Positions 11,101 through 21,900 of a stretch of DNA of 64,000 bases are shown one piece after another. The DNA comes from Haberlea rhodopensis (lineage: Eukaryota > Streptophyta > Magnoliopsida > Lamiales > Gesneriaceae). Every line of letters starts with the position of its first letter. Within the stretch, counting starts at the first letter, position 1. The notes below the pieces were generated by a model. That model saw nothing but the letters and a program-made list of their open reading frames with translations. It was not told the DNA's origin and searched no databases. A program made the translations under genes and the position numbers. The DNA is taken from the NCBI GenBank assembly GCA_907163345.1, contig CAJQUN010000416.1, positions 62,001 to 126,000 of the forward strand. The letters are read 5' to 3'.

Positions 11101-12237
11101 GGACGTGTCCACGGCATAGATGAGATAGCCCGTGTGGCCACATTCCAACAGCTGAGTCATCTTGATCACTGAAATCAACGGAATCTTCGCACGAGAACCG
11201 TTGCCAAAGAAAGTCCACTGACTATCCAAATCAGGTCTGAACTTCACTGTCTTCTGTCGGCAATCGACCACTGCCTGATATCTGTTCAGAACATCAATGC
11301 CCAAGATGCAGTCGAAGTCCGACATACCCAACACAATCAAGTCTGTCTTCAACTCGTTGCCCTCAAAATAAATGAGGCAATCTGCCATGAACTGATCAGC
11401 AACGACATTTCTTCCAGTGGGTGTCGAGACCAAGAGAGGCGTGGGTAAAGAAGACGCGCGCATATGGTGTCTTTCCACAAAGCCCACAGATACAAAAGAG
11501 TGGGAGGCACCTGTATCTATCAAAATAAAAGCAGGGTACGTAAATAAATGACACGTACCGGCGATCACCTCCTCTGGGGCTGCCTGGGCCTGCTCTCTAG
11601 TCAGCGCATACACCTGTCCCTGGGACGGTCCACAGGCAGGGCACTTACTTGAAGGATGTGGCCCTCCACAATTGTCGCACCTCGGCTCTCCCGGCCTATT
11701 CCCTTGTGAAGACCCTCGATTGGCCGACCAATTCTTCTTATTCTCCTGTTTCTGACAAAAGAACTTCTTTCCACCAAACCGTGCAGATGAAGAGGCACCA
11801 CGAGGTTTAAATGGTTCTCCCCGGGGCCTCAACCTGTCATTAGTTTGCCTCTGTTGTGGTACTTGTGGTGGCACAGCACTAGGATAAGCTCCCACTCCAA
11901 GCTCGGCAAGCTCCGCTCTTGTGAGAGCATCTTCAAAAGAAGTTGGGTTATTGGTGATAACCCGGTCATAGAGCTCCGGTCGCAACCCCTTCATAAAATT
12001 TCTCATCTTTGCGTGCCCATTAGTGGCAATGTGGGGAACATACCTCAGCAACGAAGAGTACCGCGTGGCATAGTCTGACACTGTCATGTTCCCCTGTTTC
12101 AAACTTGTAAACTCGTCCTCCTTCGTCTGTCTCGCCGCTGCGGAGAAGTACCGGTTCAGAAACCGGGTCCTGAAGAGTGTCCAGTCGATCACAGTACCCA
12201 GTGCTCTTAGCTCCATTACAGTGCCCCTCCACCACAT
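8161..12237 (-). pseudogene. E2 gag-pol polyprotein, main open part
   Basis: Open frame of 1358 residues running on from the gag N-terminal piece after an in-frame TAG. Numbered from its first Met: gag domain 1-120; zinc knuckle C187-C190-H194-C199; protease D241-T-G; reverse transcriptase about 430-630 with first Asp D515; RNase H with D726, E763, D788, D831; integrase zinc finger H939-H946-C976-C979; integrase catalytic triad D1009-D1070-E1106 (35 residues between the last two, as usual); GPY/F near 1244; chromodomain-like tail from about 1300. Defects: the reverse transcriptase metal-binding motif reads F-I-E-D (577-580) where the family has F-I-D-D, and a single-base loss near 8233-8236 puts the tail out of frame after residue 1334. 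The other frames within 9871-12382 are shadows. Confidence 0.95.
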
Positions 12238-12261
12238 TAGAGGTTTCTTAGCTAACTGGAA

Positions 12262-12549
12262 CTACGCCAGCCTCAGCCACGCTGTAACAGCACAAGGAGC
12301 CGACACAAATATCTGCTCAAGTCTCTCCAGCCACTCCTCAGCTTCCTCCCCTGATTCTGTTCCCTCAAACCGGGGCGGGTGATAAGACAGAAACTGAGTC
12401 AAGTTAATCTCACCGGGTAGCAATAACTGAGCCACTGGCTCCATGCCTACTGCTGGTGGAGGTAGAGGGTTCACTTGTCCAACGCTAGCGTTAACACTGC
12501 CCACATCGCCAACTTCTTCGTTAAGGTTCCCCGCATTCATAGCAGCCAT
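12262..12549 (-). pseudogene. E2 gag N-terminal segment ending in premature TAG
   Basis: Starts at Met 12549 (MAAMNAGN); an upstream in-frame Met at 12561 is possible but less gag-like. It contains the start of the retrotransposon gag domain (PPRFEGTESGEEAEEWLERL) and stops at TAG on the minus strand (12262-12264). The following frame (8161-12237) is in the same phase with no base lost, so this is a point nonsense change and not a frameshift. It falls about 95 codons into gag, not at a gag/pol boundary, so a programmed readthrough role is unlikely. Confidence 0.85.
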
Positions 12550-12776
12550 GCTGTAACACAAAGGTTAACAACAATTCCAAAACAAATATACATGTTATGT
12601 CGTTAGATAACAGGAATGATAATAAGCATGTTAGTATAACAGAATATACATCAATATGCACCACATGCATAAACATGCCTCAAATGTAAGCACCTGCATA
12701 AACATGCCTCAAATGTAAGCACCTAGCCAATCATGCTAAGGCTACCCTTCACTCGTTCCCGGGTTCTCTAACCACT
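12550..12776 (-). mobile_element. E2 5' leader
   Basis: Short untranslated leader between PBS and gag. It includes a 26-bp direct duplication at about 12672-12723 (units reading CATAAACATGCCTCAAATG followed by TAAGCAC). No hairpin array like that of E1 is present here. Confidence 0.75.
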
Positions 12777-12788
12777 GCTCTGATACCA
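12777..12788 (-). other. E2 primer binding site (tRNA-iMet)
   Basis: Minus strand TGGTATCAGAGC, four bases inside the 5' LTR end, identical to the E1 and E3 sites. Confidence 0.95.
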
Positions 12789-13374
12789 CTAATGTAAGGA
12801 CCCTAATCCTTAAGTGCGGATCAAAGGCATAAATAGAGCTAATATAAATGATCAGAGTGAATTAATCGTGTTGAGTCTATGAGCTTTAAGAATTACATGC
12901 CAAAATGAGGACTATCAATGGATTAATTACATTCCCCATCAAAAGAATGTTATCAACTATAGTTTTACACTACTCCTAGAGTAGACACTATACAAAATAA
13001 TCCTGTCCTTCATCTACCAAAAGTGCTCTTCAAGCTCACTGTCTCAACCCGTCTTAGCCCCTTTCATATCATGCCAAGAGTACCTACAAGGACAACCCCC
13101 CAAACATGAGCAATAATATCATTCATATTCAACACAATATGAATATAAAGCGTAAATTCATAAAACACAATTAAAACACTTCCTGTTTTCCCATGCATTT
13201 CAAAACGCTTCCAGTTTGGTTGTCCCTGTACCATAACTCATGAGTATAATCAATAGATTATTTTTAATTATCTAGACATGTCATGACATAATACCATCTC
13301 ATCAATACCAAATACCAGTCACCAATCCCTAGTCTGTCCATCACAATGTATTTTAATGCCCCTCGCTTATTTAC

Positions 13375-13530
13375 ATATAGGCGGCATATAATAACCTCGC
13401 TTCAATGGACATGCGGTACTCCCACCCCTCGCCTCACATTGAGCGGCAAATATTCTTTCCTCGCCCTATATGATAACCACGCTCAAATGTGACATGCGGC
13501 GCTCCCACCCCTCGCTTCACATTTAGCGGA
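13375..13530 (-). repeat. E2 LTR hairpin tract (5' copy)
   Basis: Second copy of the stem-loop tract described at 6610-6765, conserved in sequence and pairing. Confidence 0.6.
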
Positions 13531-13900
13531 ACCAAAACAAATAGCGGCAAGCATTAAAATCATCAAGGGATGACCACGACTCATGGGATGTGCACCAATA
13601 ATCATATGCATCTACAATCATCATGCATAATTCAACATGTATTTGCATCCACAATGCATAATCACATATATACTCGCATCCACAATGCATAAACAATGAG
13701 TATATTAGATACATGTACCGTTGGGTGCCCGTACGTCCTCTACGTACCTTTCCTAAAAGTAGGTGTGGTAGGACTTCAATTCCTTGGCAGTGTCGCCACC
13801 TGGGATGGTTCTACATATTCACACAAATCAATATTAGAACCCAATAATAGTCCAATACCAAAAATCCTACAATAAAATCCAAAAACACCATTTTTGGTGT

Positions 13901-14115
13901 CTCGCGATCGATCGCCATACAGCCCCGATCGATCGCGAGACCACACTGCCTCGAGCAACAAAAATTTACAATCCGTGATCGATCGCTGAGTTTGCACCGA
14001 TCGATCGCGACCTCGCCGATCGATCGCGCCAAACTCGCGATCGATCGTTGAAGGCTACTGCCTTCAGCCCTTGCAGCTCGCGATCGATCGCTGGAGGCGC
14101 CGATCGATCGCCGAG
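13901..14115. repeat. CGATCGATCG palindrome cluster in E2 5' LTR
   Basis: Eight sites, seven perfect CGATCGATCG. Five of the roughly twenty LTR differences fall in this 215-bp tract, all as CG-type transitions. Confidence 0.9.
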
Positions 14116-14865
14116 TCTTGCACATGCGATTTTCGGGCACTATTCACCCATCTCCTTCCCCAACCCAAACAAACTCATATATTCAAACATCAACCATACC
14201 AAATCACTACAAATCTTCAATAAACAACATCATACAACCATAAATCTAACACTCACCCAAAAATAACACCAACTCATACAAACCCATTTCAAAACCCTTC
14301 AAACCATTTCAAACTCAATTAAAATACTTCAAAACTAACAATGAGGTATCCATACCTCTTGGGGATCTCAAATCTCCCAATAAACTCCACAAAACAAGAT
14401 TTTTGGAAGGATTTCCTTTACCCTTGAGTACCAACTCGAAAATGGACAAAGGAAGGGTTTGGGAGGTGTTATTTGGGAAAGTTGAAAAGTGATAGTGAAA
14501 TGTATGGTGGGGGTTTGGGGTAATAAAGTGGGTTAATTAATTAAAATGCATTCTACAATCCCATGGCGTATAAAACACCCCAACATGATATTTTTAAAAG
14601 CATTAATCCAAAATGCACCAAATATCAATTAAACTCATGATTTCCAATTAATTGCTAACCATGGCAAATAAATCATGCTAATAACAATTTTTCCCAACAT
14701 GTACAACATACACCCTGAAATGCACCCCCGGGTCATCCTTTCCATGTGACCATGCATTTCCACACATAAGTAAATCCAGCACATAATCAATTAATTACCA
14801 TCATAATTAATCATATAAACACAATTAATGCCCAAATTGCAATTAATCATTTCGGCGATATCACA

Positions 14866-14870
14866 TGTGA
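14866..14870. repeat. E2 target-site duplication, right (TGTGA)
   Basis: Matches 6023-6027; E3 leader sequence continues from 14871. Confidence 0.9.
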
Positions 14871-15354
14871 TGTGCTGTCTAAGGACAGGAATGATTGACA
14901 GCAGACAGTGGAATATTGTGGTATGATTTCAATTGTTATTGAATATGCAATGTGTTACATTAGCGTCCTACTACGGGTATATCATCAGCGATGGATCATA
15001 ATATTTGTCGTTGTCATGTCGAAGCGATGTACATGCCGCTGTCATTGTCGAAGCGAGGGATATTATTGAGCCGCCGATATGACGTAGTAGGATTTGTGAA
15101 CTGTTGTATTAACCTGGATGCAGGTACATGGAGCTAGTGGAAGTTCCGGTGGTTGTTATATTCGAGCGAGGGAGGTACTTGCCGCTGTCATATGAATCGA
15201 TGGTAATATGATATTTGACGTTGTCATGTCGAAGCGATGTACATGCCGCTGTCATTGTCGAAGCGAGGGATATCATATGATGCCGCTATATGTCGAAGCG
15301 AGGGGTCCTAAAATTCCGCTGCTATAACAAGACCGGAACAACCACATTATCGAT

Positions 15355-15573
15355 ATTGATAGCGATGTCTCATTCCGCTATATTGGTTGGCGATGGTTCA
15401 TGCCGCTAGTTATATTGATAGCGATGTCTCATTCCGCTATATTGGTTGGCGATGGTTCATGCCGCCAGGTATATTGATAGCGATGTCTCATTCCGCTATA
15501 TTGATTGGCGATGGTTTATGCCGCCGGGTACATGTATAGCGATGCCTCTTTCCGCTATGTTATTGGCGATGGC
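15355..15573 (+). repeat. E3 59-bp tandem repeat of paired hairpins
   Basis: Units begin AGCGATG at 15361, 15420, 15479 and 15538, a steady 59-bp step. Each unit holds two stem-loops: ATAGCG...CGCTAT and TGGCG...CGCCA (CGCTA in the first unit). The last unit is split by E1 and resumes at 24981. Confidence 0.9.
15569..15573. repeat. E1 target-site duplication, left (ATGGC)
   Basis: Matches 24976-24980. It lies in the loop region of an E3 hairpin (TTGGCGATGGC). Confidence 0.9.
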
Positions 15574-16601
15574 TGTAAGGGCCCCAAGCCCTTAAAACCT
15601 TGATTAGTGTATTAACCACTATGTGTGGTACATGCTTTCTATAAAATGTCAATCGGGAAGCTCTGATGATACTTAATCATTGCCTGTCAATAAAAGACTC
15701 ATATGTTTGCCCTTTACCAACCCCTTGGTGCCACTTTTCACATTGTAAATTTTTACAAAAATTTGGGCAGAGTCTCCCCATAAATAGAGCTATCCCAAAA
15801 CAGAGTACAACACATAACAAAATTCCCGGCCAGGGAACACATAATACTCAACAGAAAGCAGTAATACAAGTAGATTCCCAGCCAGGGAAGACACCACACA
15901 TATGTCAACAAAAGTGGGTTCCAACACCCACATAATACACCAATGACTCTCATATCATTCTAGCAATTCAACCTAATTGCATGCAACCTTAAATGAAAGA
16001 GAGAAAGGCTCATGCCTTTATATACAATCCATATACAAGTATAATCGTGCTCACATGCGAGCATCATGAATATGAATATGTATAAATCCTCAGGTGTATA
16101 TATAGGTACTCTATACGATACCGTGCTCCATCAAGCCCTGGTACCACGATCCTGGGAGTACCTCAAATCAACAGCTCGAGCTCAGCTCCATAGCCATCGA
16201 TGTACCTGTCCACCTGTCCCAACAGAGACAGCCCCCAACGGGGTGAGCATACCAATACACAAAATCCCATAATCATAATAATGAAATTCATAATTTACAA
16301 CAAAGGTAAATGCTAATGAATTTTAAATGATACTCCCTGGATGGCAACATCCTCATCCGGGATTCCGTGTACTGTCCCTGTTCTCACAACATCAAACTCA
16401 TCAAATCTCATAAATCAGTAAATCAACACATTGATTTACACATCGCATGCCTGATCCTCGAATATCAACATATAGTGATTACAAATTCATTAAACATGCA
16501 ATTACAGATATCACAATATCTAATACTGATTTCACAACCTTGCTATCAATCACAGATAGCTCAAATGCCTTAGCATTTATTTTACCAATCCTTCATTATA
16601 C

Positions 16602-16757
16602 TTAGACATCTCAAGTGTCTTATAATGAATACATGAGTCTACAAACCTAGACATCTCAAATGTCTCATAATGAATACATGATTCTACGAACCTAGACATC
16701 TCAAATGTCTTACGAAGAATGCATGATTCTACAAACCTAGACATCTCAAATGTCTCA
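16602..16757 (-). repeat. 45-bp tandem repeat with AGACAT hairpins (E1 3' LTR)
   Basis: Four units starting at 16604, 16649, 16694 and 16739. Each contains AGACATCTCAAATGTCT (AAGTGTCT in the first), a short stem-loop with AGACA pairing TGTCT. The same tract is at about 23349-23508 in the other LTR. Confidence 0.85.
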
Positions 16758-17893
16758 TAATATAGTCATATAAACCCAGTACCCCATATATCATGCAAGA
16801 GTCATCCTACTCTAGTGTCACGCACGCTACAAGCGGCGATATCAAGATTTGGGTCATTCCTTGGCTATATCAACATATATGTATAACCATACGCAAAACA
16901 TTCAATGCAATCAAAAACACCTCATGCATTTCACACATATATAGTAATGCTCGTACGTCGCACGTACCTTAATCTCCGAAGTCCGAGCCAAGCCTTGCTC
17001 GAGTTCCATGCCCCGAGGAATGATGTGCTAACACGATAAACAATTCACCATTATTTACGAACATGTAACCTATGTTCAAGCACACCCATATCCCTCACAA
17101 CATTGTCAATACACGACAATTATCCTCTTAAAAGACCCGGGGCAGGGTACATGCAGGGAAGGAAATAAATGAGACAATCGAAATTTGTTCAAGAATGCCC
17201 TACAAAAATCGAACCTTAATCTCACAATTTCGAACCCAATAAAATACCATAATTCATCTAAAATGTCAATTAATCAATCCATAGCATGAATAATCATCCC
17301 ACATGCCAAACCCCCAAATTTGAAATCCAAAACCCTAAAATTCGAAACCCAAACAAGCCTTTAAATTCGAACCCTAACAATTCTTCAAATTCGAACCATA
17401 ACATCTTAATTCAATCTCAATCAAGCATCATAATACTCTTAAAACATGCAATAATCGATCAATTGCACGAAATAATACCCCTGCCAAAACCCCCAAAAAA
17501 TCGAAATTTAATCCCTACGAAATTGGGGAAAATTCGAAACAATAAAGGCATGGAAATACATGAAAAAGACGAACAAGGGGTTAGGGAGATTACCCAACGA
17601 AATCGGAAGCAAAAACAAACGAAAATCGAAGAACCCTAGAAATTGGGGATCGACGCTTACCAGCAAAATTCGACTTCCACACGCGACGAAACCTCGAATT
17701 GATGGAGGGGAAAGAAGCGCCTCGTCGAGACGAAGACGGCGGTAGGTCGCACGCGCCGATCGGCGGCCGGACGGCGGCTGGCGCACCGCTTGAAGCGGCG
17801 GGGGTCCTGTAGCAGACGGGAATCGCGTTCGGAGAGGGAGAAGAAATTTGGGGCTTAAATGATTTTTGATTTTAAAATCTCGGGTTCATTTGG

Positions 17894-17901
17894 TATTTAT
17901 A
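17894..17901 (-). promoter_or_regulatory. TATA-like box of E1 LTR (3' copy)
   Basis: Minus strand TATAAATA about 330 bp into the LTR, followed downstream by a pyrimidine-rich and then GC-rich stretch. If used, most of the LTR would be R-U5 and transcribed. Confidence 0.5.
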
Positions 17902-18230
17902 GCAAAAATACCCCGAAAAATTAATAGCCCCACAAATACATCATGATTCCTTAAAAATCATCTGTTTTCAAAAACTCTCTCTCTAACTCCAAAACCCTCT
18001 ACCGGTGCTCACATAGCACCCGAGATTCCGAGACACATCAAAAACCCAACTCTTAGGTTTTACACCGTAATGTGAATACAATCTCAACCTCTGGATCCAA
18101 CGATCCCAACTGCCCAAATAAACGAGCCCAGAAGGCCCAACACCTCGATTAAATCCCAAATCGCCACGTAAAACCACTTTAGGGATTATTAATACTACGG
18201 GATTAACACCTATAATCCCTGGTCATCACA

Positions 18231-18245
18231 ATATCCCCCACTAAA
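18231..18245 (-). other. E1 polypurine tract
   Basis: Minus strand TTTTAGTGGGGGATAT lies just before the 3' LTR start TGTGATGACC. Confidence 0.8.
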
Positions 18246-20680
18246 AGAATTTCGTCCTCGAAATTAGCACTGGTGTATCACGTAACACCCAGGCTACACA
18301 ACAACATGAAGCCATAACCTCGATTCTTGACCATATCAGAATCGTATTAATAAACGCGAGGATACTTACCTCTCATCTAACTCTGAAACAGAGCGACATA
18401 CCAAAACCAACATATCACCCAAGAGGTAAAACGTACCTCGATGCGGGTCATCCCAAAAATCATCCTCTCATGACTGCGAAACAACTGATACTTACGACTG
18501 TAGATCAGACAGTCATCCTTCGTTCTAATACAACAGTACGAACACATCCCGAATGACACCTCAACCGTAAGAACGTTGACCTCGTGTCAAACTCTGGAGT
18601 GGAATAGACTTCCAAATCCATCATAACGTCAAAGAGCGTCAGCACAACTCAACGCTAACAGTCCAAAAGCAGTTAGTCAACTGAAACTGCAAGGATTCGA
18701 ATCGCTCTTGATTCTATCGTAGATATCATCCAATGACATCTTTACCAAGACTCTCGATGTCTAACATACATCGTTACGAGGGAAACACTAGTACAACTAC
18801 GGTGTACACATACCAAACCTGGTTTCCACTTTCAAACTTCCTCCATCGAAGGAGTAGTCGCCTCATTGCAACTTAATTTGGGCAACTCACGGCCACAAAT
18901 TCAAACAAAAGACATCTCACAAGATGTCCACCTCCGGATGTTCCAAGAATCACGTTCTGATCATAAATAACAACCGAGACTCCGCAGAGTTTACATTTCT
19001 TAAGGGGCATGCAATAAACCCATTGCATCCTCAACGCTTGTGTCGTCAGCGACACTCAACCAATCCGAAATCCTGCCATCCCTTGAAAATCCTCGGATTT
19101 AACAATCCAAACTTGGGAAGGCTGTCGCATAACTCGAAAGAAAACACTAGCAAGGGAAATACCTTAACCCTCACAAGAAAATCCCTCCTCAAGGGAGTCA
19201 ACTAACTTCACGATTATCCCTCAATCATCGTGCCATGGAGATTCCCAATCTCAAGGTGTTCCATATCTCTCATCAGAGATTTAACCATCCAAAAATAGCA
19301 TAACTCTATGCTTAACAGAGAGGAAATCAATAACTGGCATCCGTATACTCACCGGTATACCTGCCTAAGCACTGATGTCGCATGCATACTCAATGCACTC
19401 GGCTCGGGTATCTACCACATATCCCTAAGCCCCAAACACAACCGTCAATTCTGAGTCATTCCTTACTCAGTGGAGGATGAAAATCGACGATTAACAATAC
19501 ACGGTGTGATTCCCAAGATCAACACCACTTGCACCAACTTACCGAATCTTTCAAGATTCCCAAATAGGTATAATACTACCTCCTTCCTCGCAAGGGAAAT
19601 GCCATCGAACTCGAGATCAAGTCTCGAACCATCGTTCGGAAAAAACTGGATACAATAACACCCATTGTATCCCAATACACGGGTTCCTTTAGATTGAGTC
19701 AATAACAACCTGATGACTCTCTTGTTGGTACTCCAACATCCTGAGCTGTCCCACACAAGTCTCCAAGATTAAACATAAACGTATACACGTTTCAGCGAGG
19801 CACGAACAACCTTAACCTCAATGACATGGTGACTACTAGAGTCCACCACAATCCTCATCGTATCACCTTACGATTTGCCAAACTTGGTTCCAACGAGCAG
19901 TGTAACGGCTCTAGCAAGCCCATCATGGTGCTACACACACGCGGCAGACAACCTAGTCTCTGCCTCTTTAGGTTTACCTCAAACCTACCAATAAGACGGA
20001 CGTTTCCACATGGTATAACATACTATGGGAGAAAAACTCAATAGAGTAATGGGTCTTTATCCAACATTCCTCAATGCCGATACACCCTGGACAACCCAAT
20101 GTCCCTATGTACTTAACATAACCTGATCCTACTCCCTTAGGACCCATCCTACACCCTCAAGGGTGGTGTGATCATGTCCACCACATGTCACATCGACAGA
20201 AAGCGAGTACTTTCCTCCATGATTACTCCTGTCGTCAAATCACATGGCCAAAAGCCATTCCAACGAGCATACCTCAAGGGTATCACCACTCGTAAAATGA
20301 TCCCCCAATCGTAAGCTGCGGTACAATCACATGTACAGCGCATCCAACCATTCCTCGAGCAACCCGCTCGGTATAAGGGTCACGTCCATCGGTGTCGCAC
20401 ACACCACCTTGTGCTCGGTACTGGCACCCAAGGCATACCACTGAATACGTATACTCAACGCATCGATCATCGTAACGATGATGCATGTCTAATAAGACAT
20501 CTCCTACACCATCGTCATCGTCATCCCGTGACGACACATGCCAACTCATGGCATCTAAAACATTGCCCACTAGTGACGATACATGTACATCAGCGTATGT
20601 CATCCACTAACATGCTAGTAAAATAGGCATAATAAAACATGTATATCAATGCATGCCAGCTACAATAAAGCTAATAAAAT
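18246..20680 (-). mobile_element. E1 internal region, non-coding
   Basis: About 2.4 kb with only short frames on both strands and no gag, protease, reverse transcriptase or integrase motif that I can see. No strong internal repeats noticed. It occupies the place where gag-pol would be in an autonomous element. Confidence 0.7.
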
Positions 20681-20689
20681 AGCAATATC

Positions 20690-21485
20690 TCATACCTCAT
20701 CGCTAGTGATATAGCGTCATACCTGTCTCCGTCGCTCAATAATAGTGCGTAATCAGCACCCATCGCTCGAAGGCGGCAAAATCCTGTGCTGAGTACATAG
20801 CGGCAAAAATCCCTCGCTATAGAATCGACGGCATGACACCTCGTCATATAATAAGTGGCATGAAACCTCGCTATACACCTGAGTATGAATCATCGTCCAC
20901 ATAGTAGCGGAAAGAGGCATCGCTATCAATACACCTGGCGGAATGAACCATCGCCAATAGATATAGCGGAATGAACCATCGCTATAAATACTCCTGGCGG
21001 AATGAACCATCGCCAATCAATATAGCGGAAAGAACCATCGCTATCAATACACCTGGCGGAATGAACCATCGCCAATAGATATAGCGGAATGAACCATCGC
21101 TATAAATACTCCTGGCGGAATGAACCATCGCCAATAAATATAGCGGAATGAACCGTCGCTATAAACCGTGTCCTCATAGAGAAATGAATATAAATCGACA
21201 CAGCGGGACACATCACCGCTATCATCCGTGTCATCACATAGGAATGAATCATCATCCTAACAAGCGGCATCTCATCCTCGCTTCTTCATACAAGCGGTAT
21301 CTCATCCTCGCTTCGTATGGCATACCCCGCCTCCATGTGCAAGCGAGCATCCCTGCCCGCTCCACATTTTTAGCGGTACAAGCATAAGCTTCTTCATACA
21401 AGCGGTATATCATCCTCGCTTCGTATGGAATACCCCCGCCTCCATGTGCAAGCGAGCATCCCCGCCCGCTCCACATTTTTAGCGG
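20690..21485 (-). repeat. E1 leader hairpin array, main part
   Basis: About 17 stem-loops. The core 20936-21172 has 59-bp units (starts at 20936, 20995, 21054, 21113), each with a TGGCG/CGCCA hairpin and a TATAGCG/CGCTATA hairpin around a GAATGAACCAT loop (plus strand). Flanking ones have other stems: ATAGCG/CGCTAT, GACG/CGTC, AAGCG/CGCTT with outer CATAC/GTATG. Located about 0.8-1.6 kb downstream of the PBS, so expected in the element RNA. In sense orientation the core reads AGCGATGGTTCATTCCGCT. Confidence 0.85.
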
Positions 21486-21749
21486 TCAAGCATAAGTATA
21501 AAAATTCTCACTGTCATAAGCAGGACTCCTGGAATGTATAATCATCATTCCTTTTTATACTCCATATTTCCTGTAACCTGCAACCATCAGGGTTAACAAC
21601 AATAGCCATATACGCTATGCATCCACATTCAATTCATAATAAAAACACATTATGAGAATGTATGGTTTCACAAATAAATGTCATGATATCCTTCTTTAAA
21701 TCCTTATTTCATCCTGAGCCCTTATCATTAGTACATTTTAATGCTTCTT

Positions 21750-21900
21750 GCTACTCCAGGAAAGCGGAATTCTTCCTCGCTTCCACTGGACTTTAGCGTT
21801 GCTACTCCATGTAAGCGGAACTCTTCATCGCTTCCAATGGACTTTAGCGTTGCTACTCCATATAAGCGGGACTCTTCATCGCTTCATATGGACTTTAGCA
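21750..21900 (-). repeat. E1 leader hairpin array, 51-bp triplet
   Basis: Three tandem units (GCTACTCCA at 21750, 21801, 21852), each a stem-loop with AAGCG/CGCTT inside and an outer stem that changes in step on both arms: CCAG/CTGG, CCAT/ATGG, CCATAT/ATATGG. Confidence 0.85.

Larger units (their letters stand above)
6028..14865 (-). mobile_element. E2: Ty3/gypsy chromovirus (Tekay/Del-like), minus strand
   Basis: An 8.8-kb LTR retrotransposon with both LTRs (2073 bp each), PBS, polypurine tract, gag-pol and a 5-bp TSD (TGTGA). The domain order gag, protease, reverse transcriptase, RNase H, integrase, then a GPY/F module and chromodomain-like tail is that of Ty3/gypsy chromoviruses. By eye the LTRs differ at about twenty positions and have equal length, so insertion is recent. 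Coding is broken by a stop in gag and a frameshift in the C-terminal tail, with a changed catalytic residue in reverse transcriptase. It is inserted in the leader of E3. Confidence 0.95.
12793..14865 (-). repeat. E2 5' LTR
   Basis: 2073 bp, the same length as the 3' LTR and offset by 6765 bp throughout, so no indel separates the pair. It carries the hairpin tract (about 13375-13530) and CGATCGATCG cluster (13901-14115). Several differences from the 3' LTR are C/T or G/A changes at CG sites, as expected from methylated-C decay. Confidence 0.95.
14871..15573 (+). mobile_element. E3 internal leader, second segment with hairpin repeats
   Basis: Continues E3 after E2. No coding frame. It contains a 62-bp duplication (15001-15062 and 15211-15272) and then a tandem array of paired hairpins with 59-bp period from about 15355. 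E1 interrupts it at 15573. Confidence 0.8.
15574..18230 (-). repeat. E1 3' LTR
   Basis: Begins TGTGATGACC and ends CCCTTACA on the minus strand. It contains a TATA-like box, a GC-rich stretch (about 17700-17830), a 45-bp tandem hairpin repeat (16602-16757), and nothing coding. Frames such as 15666-15935, 15753-15953 and 17508-17786 are LTR sequence. Confidence 0.95.

Noticed and set aside
12262..12264. Programmed stop-codon readthrough between gag and pol
   Set aside because: The TAG lies early within gag and not at a domain boundary, and the other defects suggest simple decay.
15666..15935. 89-residue frame present twice (also 22411-22680)
   Set aside because: Part of the E1 LTR on the antisense strand; duplicated because LTRs are duplicated.
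20283..20603. 106-residue minus-strand frame in E1
   Set aside because: No gag-like or other recognisable motif; compositionally like its non-coding surroundings.
20936..21172. tRNA or snoRNA cluster suggested by repeated stem-loops
   Set aside because: No cloverleaf, A/B box or C/D box motif; the hairpins are too short and belong to the retrotransposon leader.
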